DNA of 64,000 bases from Arthrobacter_E sp041360795 (GTDB lineage Bacteria; Actinomycetota; Actinomycetes; Actinomycetales; Micrococcaceae), in the NCBI RefSeq assembly GCF_041360795.1, contig NZ_JBFUPW010000004.1, positions 441,736 to 505,735 on the forward strand. The letters run 5' to 3'. Each line of letters starts with the position of its first letter. The first letter of the stretch is position 1. Positions 50,155 to 57,575 of the stretch are shown in pieces. Under the pieces are notes generated by a model that was not told the DNA's origin, ran no database searches, and saw only the letters and a program-made list of their open reading frames with translations. A program made the translations under genes and the position numbers.

Positions 50155-52125
50155 ATGACTCACCGCAGGCCCACGCTCGTCATGATCGGGGCGGGTCCGC
50201 GCGTGGCCGGAGTCCTGGAGCGGCTGGCCGCGAGCGCGCCCGAACTCCTCCGCAGTCCGGTGGATCTTCACCTCGTGGATCCACAGGAGCCGGGGTCGGG
50301 ACGGGTCTGGCGGCACCACCAGTACGCCGGTCTACTGCTCAATTCCATGGCTCAGGACATCACCCTGTTCACGGACGCCACCGTGCACTGCGCGGGGCCA
50401 CGGGCCGAGGGCCCGGACCTGCTGGCCTGGGCGGAGCTCCTGACCGCGGGAGAGCTGGACGACGACGGCCACCCCGCCGACTCCGCGCTGGAGGACCCGG
50501 CCCTGCTCGCCGAAGCCGCGGCCCTGCGCACCGGGTCCTTTCCCAGCCGCCGGCTCTTCGGCGCCTACGCCCGCTGGTTCCTCCACCGGGCCGTGCTGCG
50601 GCTGGCGCCCCGCGCCCGGGTCACCGTGCACCGCGACACCGCCACGGCCGTGCACCACGACGCCGCCGGCTACCGCGTGCAGCTGGCATCCGGGCCGGTG
50701 CTGGACGCCGACGTCGTGCTCTACTCCCTGGGGCACAGCGACGCCCGGCCGGATGCCCGCGAGCGCGCCCTGACGTCCTTCGCTGAACGGCACGGCGGCC
50801 TGTACCTCCCGCCGGCGTACACCGCCGACGCGGACTATTCGAACATCGCACCAGGTCAGGACGTGCTGGTGTCCGGCATGGGACTGGCTTTCGTGGACCT
50901 CGTGGTCCTTCTGTTCGAGGGCCGCGGCGGGCGGTTCACTCCCCGGGCCGAGGGCGGTTTCGACTACGTGCCCTCGGGCCGGGAACCCCGTCTCTGGGCA
51001 GGGTCCCGCCGTGGGGTGCCGTATCACGCGAAGCCACAGGTCCCCCTCCGGGGTCCGGCGCCGGGCGGCGCCCGCTACCTGACCCAGGAGGCCGTGGGCG
51101 CACTGCTGAACTCCGTCGACGAGATCGGGTTCCGGGAACACCTCTGGCCACTGGCGGCCAAGGATGTAGCCCACGCGTACTACGAAGAGCTGTTCGCGGC
51201 CTCGCCCGCGCGGGTCGACGGGCCCTGGGACGCCTTCGAGCGACGGCTGGACACGGTGGCCTGGGGCTCAGCCGAACAGCGGCGCCTGCTGCGCGACTTC
51301 ATCCCGGATCCGGCGTACCAGTTGGACTTCGACCAGGTCGACCGGCCGCTCGGCACGGGGCGGGGACCGGAGCTCGGGGGTCTGGCCGACCGCGAGGCGG
51401 CGGTGCTCCGGCACGTCGAAGAGGACCTCCGGCTGCGCAGCGACCCCACGCACAGCGAGCAGACCGCGCTCTTCACCGGCTTCCTGTACGCCTACTTCTC
51501 CCTGGGCACGCTCGTGCCCGTGGAGCGGCTGAGCGCGTCGGCGCTGGCCGAGATCAACGAGTGGTGGCACGGCTTCTTCTCCTTCATCGACTCCGGTCCG
51601 CCCCCGCACCGGCTCGAGGAGATGCTCGCGCTGCACCGCGGCGGGTTCCTGCGCTTCCTCGGACCAGGGGCGGTGATCTCACCGGACGAGACGAGTGGCC
51701 GTTTCGTCGCCTCCCTCCCGGGCAGCGACGACACCGTCAGCGCCGCCGTCTTCGTGGAGGCCCGCCTGCCGGAACCGACCGTCGAGGGTTCCCGCAACCC
51801 GGCCCTCTGGCAACTGGGCAGCAGCGGGCTGGGACGGGAGAAACAGGTGCTCACGCGGGCCGGGGTCAGCAGCTCCGGCCGACTGGCCGTGGATGCACAG
51901 CAGCGCATCCTGGGGCCCGACGGCGCGGAGCGGCGCCATCTGTTCGCCGTCGGACCGTGGACGTCGGCGTGGGGGTCGGCCGCTTTCGCGCGACCGCGCA
52001 CCAATGCCGCCCCGTTCCGCGAGAACGACGCCCTGGCGAGGAGGCTCCTCAAGGCCCTCAACGATGTCGCCGACGGACTCGTCGCCTCCGGCACGGCACC
52101 GGCTTCCGAACGGCTGCGTGCCTGA
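50155..52125 (+). CDS. FAD/NAD(P)-binding protein (NAD_binding_9 family)
   Basis: 656 residues. PTLVMIGAGPRVAGVLERLAASAPELLRSPVDLHLVDPQEPGSGRVWR is a dinucleotide-binding start of PF13454; NSMAQDITLFTD is the next conserved segment. GQDVLVSGMGLAFVDLVVLLFEGRGGRFT is a second FAD contact, and DARGRHLFAVGPW-type sequence near 590 (ERRHLFAVGPWTSAWGSAAFARPRTNA) ends it. Members often sit by sulfur-assimilation or siderophore-like N-hydroxylation genes; reaction not known. AGGAGG precedes the ATG. The GNAT gene follows 70 bp later on the same strand. Confidence 0.85.
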   Translation: MTHRRPTLVMIGAGPRVAGVLERLAASAPELLRSPVDLHLVDPQEPGSGRVWRHHQYAGLLLNSMAQDITLFTDATVHCAGPRAEGPDLLAWAELLTAGELDDDGHPADSALEDPALLAEAAALRTGSFPSRRLFGAYARWFLHRAVLRLAPRARVTVHRDTATAVHHDAAGYRVQLASGPVLDADVVLYSLGHSDARPDARERALTSFAERHGGLYLPPAYTADADYSNIAPGQDVLVSGMGLAFVDLVVLLFEGRGGRFTPRAEGGFDYVPSGREPRLWAGSRRGVPYHAKPQVPLRGPAPGGARYLTQEAVGALLNSVDEIGFREHLWPLAAKDVAHAYYEELFAASPARVDGPWDAFERRLDTVAWGSAEQRRLLRDFIPDPAYQLDFDQVDRPLGTGRGPELGGLADREAAVLRHVEEDLRLRSDPTHSEQTALFTGFLYAYFSLGTLVPVERLSASALAEINEWWHGFFSFIDSGPPPHRLEEMLALHRGGFLRFLGPGAVISPDETSGRFVASLPGSDDTVSAAVFVEARLPEPTVEGSRNPALWQLGSSGLGREKQVLTRAGVSSSGRLAVDAQQRILGPDGAERRHLFAVGPWTSAWGSAAFARPRTNAAPFRENDALARRLLKALNDVADGLVASGTAPASERLRA

Positions 52126-52195
52126 GCCGCACGCACCGATTCCCGGCCGCGCCCGCCCGCCCGCCGACCACGATCCCTCAGAGACGGAAGATCCC

Positions 52196-52777
52196 ATGAG
52201 CATCACCGCGAACTCCCCGACCGAATCCTCCCCCGACGCCCTCTCGCAGGACGCTTCCTCGCCGGGCGTTTCCTCCCCCGCCGGACTCCTCGACCTGACG
52301 GTCGTCCAGGTCGGCCTGGATGACGCCCGGGTGAAGCCCCTCCTGGAGGAGCTCGCCGTCGAATACTCCACCCGGTACGGCGACTTCTTCTCCGCGGCCG
52401 GTGCACAGGAGGAACTCTCCCGCTATCCGGCCAGCGAGTTCGAGCCCCCGCACGGCGCGCTCCTGATCCTGCAGGAGGGCGGGGAGACCGTGGCCGGCGG
52501 AGCGTTCCGCCGCTACGACCAGGAGACCGCCGAATTCAAGAGGATCTGGACGCACTCCGCGCATCGTCGCAAAGGGCTGGCCCGGCGGGTCCTGGTGGAA
52601 CTGGAACGAGTGGCCGGGGAGCGCGGCTTCTCGAGGGTCTACCTGACCACAGGTCCCCGGCAGCCCGAGGCGAAGGCGCTGTACCTCGCCACGGGGTACA
52701 CGCCTCTCTTCGACCTCGAGGCGGACCCGGAGGAGATCAAGCACCTGGCCTTCACCAAGCCACTCTCCCCCGCCTGA
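52196..52777 (+). CDS. GNAT family N-acetyltransferase
   Basis: 193 residues. FRRYDQETAEFKRIWTHSAHRRKGLARRVLVELERVAGERGFSRVYLTTGPRQPEAKALYLATGYTPL includes the acetyl-CoA loop HRRKGLA (RxxGxA) and the final YxxxGY motif. The first 40 residues are Ser/Pro-rich and likely disordered. Within the monooxygenase-transporter locus it could N-acetylate the imported amino acid, as in Bacillus ytmI-type clusters. A palindrome terminator follows. Confidence 0.85.
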   Translation: MSITANSPTESSPDALSQDASSPGVSSPAGLLDLTVVQVGLDDARVKPLLEELAVEYSTRYGDFFSAAGAQEELSRYPASEFEPPHGALLILQEGGETVAGGAFRRYDQETAEFKRIWTHSAHRRKGLARRVLVELERVAGERGFSRVYLTTGPRQPEAKALYLATGYTPLFDLEADPEEIKHLAFTKPLSPA

Positions 52778-52792
52778 CGCCCCTCCCTTAAA

Positions 52793-52853
52793 CGCGAGGG
52801 AACAGCTGATGCCCGGATCCGCGGCGGATCCGGGCATCAGCTGTTCCTTCGCG
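52793..52853. terminator. Long palindrome between convergent genes (family member 2)
   Basis: 30-bp arms (52793-52822, 52824-52853), one mismatch (a G/A, pairing as G-U in RNA), and essentially no loop. Left arm opens CGCGAGGGAACAGCTGATGC. It separates convergent stops 52777 and 52889 and belongs with 18764 and 57498. Confidence 0.75.
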
Positions 52854-52888
52854 GAGCGGGCTCCGCGGGGCTTGAACGCGCGGCCCTC

Positions 52889-53962
52889 CTAGAACTCGCG
52901 CTCGAACGGCGTGGTTCCGGTGACCCGGACGAAGCCGTACCGCTCGAGGATCGGCCGCGAGTAGTCGGTCGAATCGCTGTTGATCAGGGAGATGCCCTGC
53001 GCCAGCGCCGCACGGGCCCGCTGAGCGGTCACGGCCCGGTAGATGCCCTGCCCGCGCCACTCCTCCAGCGTGAACCCACCCCAGATCCCGGCGAAGTCCG
53101 TCCCGGGGACCGGCTCCAGCCGCCCTCCGGACACCACCTCGCCGTCGGCCACCGCCATCCAGGCCTCGGTGCCGTTCCCCCGGCCGAGCCGACCCATCAG
53201 ATCGGCGGCACGGCGCGGGGCGTCGGCGGCACTGCCGCCGAAGGCGTCCTCCGCCGCGACGCACAGCGCCAGGGCGTCCTCGATCGACCGAACCGGCTGG
53301 AGGCTGACGCCGTCGGGAAGTGGAACGTCGACGGCGAGCGCGGCGGCGTCTCCGATCATCACCGACTCCTCCTCCCCCTCCGTGAAGCCCGCGGCCCGGA
53401 GCGCATCGCCCAGGCCGAGGAGACCGTCGTGGCTGCGGGTCTTCCACTCGAGAGTGGACAGTGGACGGCGGGGCGCCCGCACCGGTGCGGCGGACGTCGC
53501 GGAACCGCTCGGGCGGGCCGCCCCTTCCTCCGGAGCGGAGAGCTGATCCCCGGGATGCCCTCCGAGGACGCCGTCCCCGGCGGCGTCGGCCGCGCCCGGG
53601 GCAGATGGCGACCCGTCCTCCGGGCTCGCGAGTTCGCCGGCCAGGTCCAGCACGGCGGCCACCCCGGCCTCCACCAGAGCGGCCAGGCGTCCCGGACGGG
53701 TGAGCTCGTCCCGGAGCAGCGCGGCGTTCTCATCCTGGCCGACCGCGCCATGGCTGATGAACCCCGCCTCTCCGGCGAACACCGCCGTCATCACGGACAG
53801 GAACGGACCGTCTCCGGCGCCCTCGGGAACGGCAGAAGCCTCCAGCAGCACGCCCTCCCGGGGGTACCAGTGCAGCAGGCGACGAGCCAGCGCTCCCTGC
53901 GCTTCGGCGTCGAGCCTCAGCTGAGAGTCATACGCGGCCAGCATTCCCGGCTCCTCACTCAT
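52889..53962 (-). CDS. GNAT family N-acetyltransferase with N-terminal extension
   Basis: 357 residues. The GNAT part is in the C-terminal half (~220-357): WMAVADGEVVSGGRLEPVPGTDFAGIWGGFTLEEWRGQGIYRAVTAQRARAALAQGISLINSDSTDYSRPILERYGF, with the RGQGIY acetyl-CoA loop. The first ~170 residues are a separate helical domain joined by a Pro/Ala/Ser-rich linker (~130-165). It overlaps the DinB gene start-to-stop by eight bases. Substrate unknown. Confidence 0.82.
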   Translation of the reverse strand: MSEEPGMLAAYDSQLRLDAEAQGALARRLLHWYPREGVLLEASAVPEGAGDGPFLSVMTAVFAGEAGFISHGAVGQDENAALLRDELTRPGRLAALVEAGVAAVLDLAGELASPEDGSPSAPGAADAAGDGVLGGHPGDQLSAPEEGAARPSGSATSAAPVRAPRRPLSTLEWKTRSHDGLLGLGDALRAAGFTEGEEESVMIGDAAALAVDVPLPDGVSLQPVRSIEDALALCVAAEDAFGGSAADAPRRAADLMGRLGRGNGTEAWMAVADGEVVSGGRLEPVPGTDFAGIWGGFTLEEWRGQGIYRAVTAQRARAALAQGISLINSDSTDYSRPILERYGFVRVTGTTPFEREF

Positions 53963-54572
53963 GGACGCTCTCCCCGGCAGCGGTGGCGGCAGCGCGGGCC
54001 GCGTCCTCGATGCGGCCGCGGTAGGCGGACCATCGCGCGTCGTCGAAGTCGGGAAGGTTCGGATGCCCGGCGGTGTAGCCGATGCTGCCGTCGATCAGTT
54101 CTCGCACGATGTCCGCGTGACCCGCATGATGAGCCGTCTCCAGGTCGACGTGGACCAGGATCTGGTGGAGGGTGACGTTCCGTGTCTCCGGCTTCCACCA
54201 GGGCACCACGCCGGGGGCGTCGAGATCCAGCGCGTCGATGGTGGCGTCACTGTGGGCTGCGGAGGCGTGGTGCAGCTCCAGAATGCTCTGCACCGATTCC
54301 GTCTCCGGCACCCACATGTCCGCGTTGTCTTCGGCATCCGGGGCGCCCCAGGGCATGGGGTGTTCGAAAGGTCTGTCGAAGACGAGACCGAAGTACTCGG
54401 CCTGGACGCTGGCGACATGCTTCACCAGGCCCAGGAGATTGGTCCCGGTCCGGGTCATCGGACGGCGGAGGTCGTACTCGCCGAGCCCGTCCAGTTTCGC
54501 CAGCAGTCCCGCTCGCCGCGCCCGGAGATAACGGTGCAGGGTCGTCTTGATGTCCTCTGGGGTGTGAGTCAT
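53955..54572 (-). CDS. DinB family protein (DUF664)
   Basis: 205 residues. NLLGLVKHVASVQAEYFG and LVHVDLETAHHAGHADIVRELIDG give the three-His metal site of DinB/DUF664 proteins. Starts at ATG 54572, six bases after TAGGCT and without a ribosome site. Probably co-transcribed with the GNAT behind it. A paralogue-like DinB lies at 37183-37725. Confidence 0.86.
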   Translation of the reverse strand: MTHTPEDIKTTLHRYLRARRAGLLAKLDGLGEYDLRRPMTRTGTNLLGLVKHVASVQAEYFGLVFDRPFEHPMPWGAPDAEDNADMWVPETESVQSILELHHASAAHSDATIDALDLDAPGVVPWWKPETRNVTLHQILVHVDLETAHHAGHADIVRELIDGSIGYTAGHPNLPDFDDARWSAYRGRIEDAARAAATAAGESVHE

Positions 54573-54578
54573 GCCACG

Positions 54579-54584
54579 AGCCTA
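54579..54584 (-). promoter_or_regulatory. -10 hexamer of a probable leaderless promoter (dinB-like)
   Basis: Minus-strand TAGGCT, six bases before ATG 54572. Confidence 0.4.
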
Positions 54585-54677
54585 CGACAAGGGTCCGACA
54601 GAAGATCCGGCCCCTCCACCACACCCCGGATTCCCGGCGGGGCCTGCGGCTTCAAGAGCATTGACACCCCCTCCCGC

Positions 54678-54683
54678 TAAGCT
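54678..54683 (+). promoter_or_regulatory. -10 hexamer of a probable leaderless promoter (herA-like)
   Basis: TAAGCT lies six bases before ATG 54690 and abuts ATG 54684. A TTGACA at 54661 is only 11 bp from it, so the -35 is uncertain. Confidence 0.4.
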
Positions 54684-54689
54684 ATGGCC

Positions 54690-56414
54690 ATGGCCAGCAA
54701 GAGCACTGACTCCAAGAGCACCGAGGACAAGGTCCAGACGATCCGCGAGGGCTACACCTTCTCCGGCCCCGTGATCGAGCTGGGCGCGGCGATCGTGGAC
54801 GACGCCGTCCACCAGGACGCCCCGGTCCGTCTGCCCCTCGGCATGATGAACCGGCACGGCCTCGTGGCAGGCGCGACGGGCACGGGCAAGACCGTCACAC
54901 TGCACATGATGGCGGAACAGCTGTCCGCTGCCGGCGTGCCGGTCTTCCTGGCCGACATCAAAGGCGACCTGTCCGGCCTGGCCACTCCCGGCGCAGGCGG
55001 GGACAAGCTTCTGGCGCGCACCGCAGAACTCGGTCAGGAATGGAAGGCCGCGACGTTCCCGGTCGAGTACCTCGCGCTGGGCGGCAACGGCAAGGGCATC
55101 CCCGTGCGGGCGTCCATCACGAGCTTCGGCCCGATCCTGCTCTCGCGCGTCATGGACCTCAATGACACCCAGGAGTCCAGCCTCCAGCTGATCTTCCACT
55201 TCGCGGACCAGAACCAGCTGGAACTGGACGACCTCAAGGATCTCCGGGCGGTCATCCAGTACCTCACCTCGGACGAGGGCAAAGAGGCCCTGGCCCAGCT
55301 CGGCGGACTGTCCAAGGCGACCGCCGGGGTCATCCTGCGCGAGATCGTGGCGCTGGAAGCCCAGGGGATGGAGCAGTTCTTCGGGCTCCCCGAGTTCGAC
55401 CCCTCCGAACTTCTGCGCACGGCGCCGGACGGCCGTGGCATCATCAGCGCCCTCGAGCTGCCCACCCTGCAGGACAAGCCCGCGCTGTTCTCCACCTTCC
55501 TCATGTGGCTGCTGTCGGAGCTGTTCGAGACGCTTCCGGAGGCCGGAGACCTGGACAAGCCCAAGCTCGTGTTCTTCTTCGACGAGGCCCACCTGCTCTT
55601 CACGGGCGCCTCCAAGGCGTTCCTCCAGGCCATCACCCAGACCGTGCGTCTCATCCGTTCCAAGGGCGTGGGCATCTTCTTCGTGACCCAGACCCCCAAG
55701 GACGTCCCCGCGGACGTCCTCGGCCAGCTCGCGAACCGGGTGCAGCACGCGCTGCGCGCCTTCACACCGGATGACGCCAAGGCGCTCAAGGCCACGGTGT
55801 CCACCTTCCCGGTCAGCGATTACGAGCTGGAGAAGGTCCTCACCTCGGCCGGGATCGGCGAGGCCGTCATCACCGTCATGAACGAGAAGGGCGCGCCCAC
55901 TCCGGTGGCGCTGACCCGCCTCCGCGCGCCGGCATCGCTCATGGGCCCGGCGGACGACGCCACCATGAACCAGGTCATCCAGGCCTCGTCCCTGGCTTCC
56001 AAGTACAGCCAGGCCACGGACCGCCAGTCCGCTTTCGAAAAACTGCAGAACGCGCCGGCCGGCGGCGCAGCGCAGCAGGGACAGCCGTCGGCGGGCTCCG
56101 GCTCCGCTGACCAGGGCACTGTGAACCAGGGCTCCGTGGACGAGGAGGCACGCCGGATCGAGGCGGAGATCCTCGGTCATTCGGTGCCGGGCGCACCGTC
56201 CCAGGCGCCTGCTCCGGCACCCGCGCCGAGCACCCCGGCGCCGCCCGCGCCGTCACCGGAACCCGCCCAGAACCCGATGGGTGACATCATGGGAGGCCTG
56301 GGCTCCGCGCTCGGCGGCGGGCTCCGCTCCATGGTGCGGTCGCTCGGCACCCAGTTGGGCCGCGACCTGGGTCGCAGCATCTTCGGCACATCGTCGAGGA
56401 GCAGGCGCCGCTGA
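54690..56414 (+). CDS. HerA-like/DUF853 ATPase
   Basis: 574 residues. Walker A GATGTGKTVTLHMMAEQL (~residue 58-75), Walker B LVFFFDEAHLLF (~290-300), sensor-like IFFVTQTPKDVPADVLGQLANRVQHALRAFTP. These match the HerA/FtsK-type P-loop of DUF853 (PF05872) proteins, predicted DNA- or protein-translocating helicases. The last ~150 residues are Pro/Ala/Ser-rich and unstructured, ending in a Gly/Arg-rich DLGRSIFGTSSRSRRR. ATG 54690 is preferred over 54684 for its fit to the -10 hexamer; both give the same protein bar two residues. Role unknown; no nurA nearby. Confidence 0.86.
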   Translation: MASKSTDSKSTEDKVQTIREGYTFSGPVIELGAAIVDDAVHQDAPVRLPLGMMNRHGLVAGATGTGKTVTLHMMAEQLSAAGVPVFLADIKGDLSGLATPGAGGDKLLARTAELGQEWKAATFPVEYLALGGNGKGIPVRASITSFGPILLSRVMDLNDTQESSLQLIFHFADQNQLELDDLKDLRAVIQYLTSDEGKEALAQLGGLSKATAGVILREIVALEAQGMEQFFGLPEFDPSELLRTAPDGRGIISALELPTLQDKPALFSTFLMWLLSELFETLPEAGDLDKPKLVFFFDEAHLLFTGASKAFLQAITQTVRLIRSKGVGIFFVTQTPKDVPADVLGQLANRVQHALRAFTPDDAKALKATVSTFPVSDYELEKVLTSAGIGEAVITVMNEKGAPTPVALTRLRAPASLMGPADDATMNQVIQASSLASKYSQATDRQSAFEKLQNAPAGGAAQQGQPSAGSGSADQGTVNQGSVDEEARRIEAEILGHSVPGAPSQAPAPAPAPSTPAPPAPSPEPAQNPMGDIMGGLGSALGGGLRSMVRSLGTQLGRDLGRSIFGTSSRSRRR

Positions 56415-56484
56415 CCCGGTGTGCCCCGCAGCCCGGGCGAAGGACAGGAAGGACGACCGGACGCGAGATGAGGTTCAGAGCAGC

Positions 56485-57480
56485 GTGACGTGGACACAGA
56501 CCACCATCAAGGTGGCCGCATCCTGGCTTGCCGGCATCATGCTGGTGGCCGCCGCTGCCATCGTCACCATCGTCGTGGTGAACTCCGGCCCGGCGGGCGC
56601 GCAGGAACCGGTGCGCGCCTATCTTTCGGCGCTCAAGGACGGCGACGGCGGCAAGGCCCTCGGCCTGGTCCGCGCCCAGGTGCCGGCCGGGAACGCCAGC
56701 CTCCTCAACGGGGCCGGCCTCAAAGCATCGGTGGAGAAGTTCGAAGACCTCACGGTCGGGAACCCCGAACGCCAGGCCGACGGGCGGATGTCCGTGCCCG
56801 TCTCCTACTCCCTGGAAGGCGTGCAGAACAGCACCCGGTTCCTGGTGGAACCCGCTGGTCACGAGTGGTTGTTCTTCACGCGCTGGCAGCTCGTCCCGGC
56901 GAGCCTGCCCACCGTCACCGTGAACGTGGTGAACTCCAATCTCGCCACGGTCAACGGGGTCACGGTGAACACCCCCAAAGGCCACGGCCAGTTCCCGGTC
57001 TTCTTCCCGGGCACCTACGAGGCGAGCTACAGCTCGCCGTATTTCGCCGCCCCTGCCCAGCGGGTCTCCGTCTCCGGATCCAGCAGCAGCCAGACGGTCA
57101 ATCTCAGCACCGAGGCCACCAAGAGCCTGGCCGACGCCGTGTCCACCCAGGTCCACAAGTACCTGGACGACTGCGCCGCCGAGGCCAACCACGAGCAGCG
57201 TCTCCAGCCGGACTGCCCGTTCTACCACGCCGGACTCGAGCGGGTCACGCCCGGGTCGATCCGCTGGAGCATCGTCGAGTACCCCAAGGTCGAGATCCAG
57301 CCGTACAACGGCCGCTGGGTGGTCACACCGCTCGGCGGCAAGGCGAAACTGAACGCGAAAGCCGTCGATCTCTTCACCGGCGTGGACGGCCCGCTGGACC
57401 AGGTGCATCCCTTCAGCTTCACTGTGACGCTGAGCTTCACGGCGGACAAGGTGACCGTCACGCCCGTCGTCGACTACTGA
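56485..57480 (+). CDS. Membrane-anchored hypothetical protein (331 aa)
   Basis: GTG 56485 start. One N-terminal TM helix (KVAASWLAGIMLVAAAAIVTIVVV), then an extracytoplasmic part: an NTF2-like region (~30-125: PVRAYLSALKDGDGGKALGLVRAQ ... HEWLFFTRWQLVPASLPTV) and a beta-rich domain. Cys at ~220 and ~232 may form a disulfide. The layout fits actinobacterial lipoprotein-like DUF4878-type envelope proteins, but I cannot name it. GAGG is about 11 bases before the start, so the start is uncertain. Ends by a palindrome terminator. Confidence 0.65.
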   Translation: MTWTQTTIKVAASWLAGIMLVAAAAIVTIVVVNSGPAGAQEPVRAYLSALKDGDGGKALGLVRAQVPAGNASLLNGAGLKASVEKFEDLTVGNPERQADGRMSVPVSYSLEGVQNSTRFLVEPAGHEWLFFTRWQLVPASLPTVTVNVVNSNLATVNGVTVNTPKGHGQFPVFFPGTYEASYSSPYFAAPAQRVSVSGSSSSQTVNLSTEATKSLADAVSTQVHKYLDDCAAEANHEQRLQPDCPFYHAGLERVTPGSIRWSIVEYPKVEIQPYNGRWVVTPLGGKAKLNAKAVDLFTGVDGPLDQVHPFSFTVTLSFTADKVTVTPVVDY

Positions 57481-57497
57481 CCCCGGACACCGCCACC

Positions 57498-57558
57498 CGC
57501 GAAAGCACAGATGGTGCCCCTTCCCGAGGCGGGAAGGGGCACCATCTGTGCTTTCGCG
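57498..57558. terminator. Long perfect palindrome between convergent genes (family member 3)
   Basis: 29-bp perfect arms (57498-57526, 57530-57558), loop AGG. Left arm opens CGCGAAAGCACAGATGGTGC. It lies between convergent stops 57480 and 57576. Confidence 0.75.
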
Positions 57559-57575
57559 TCCGGAGCGGGCCGGGC

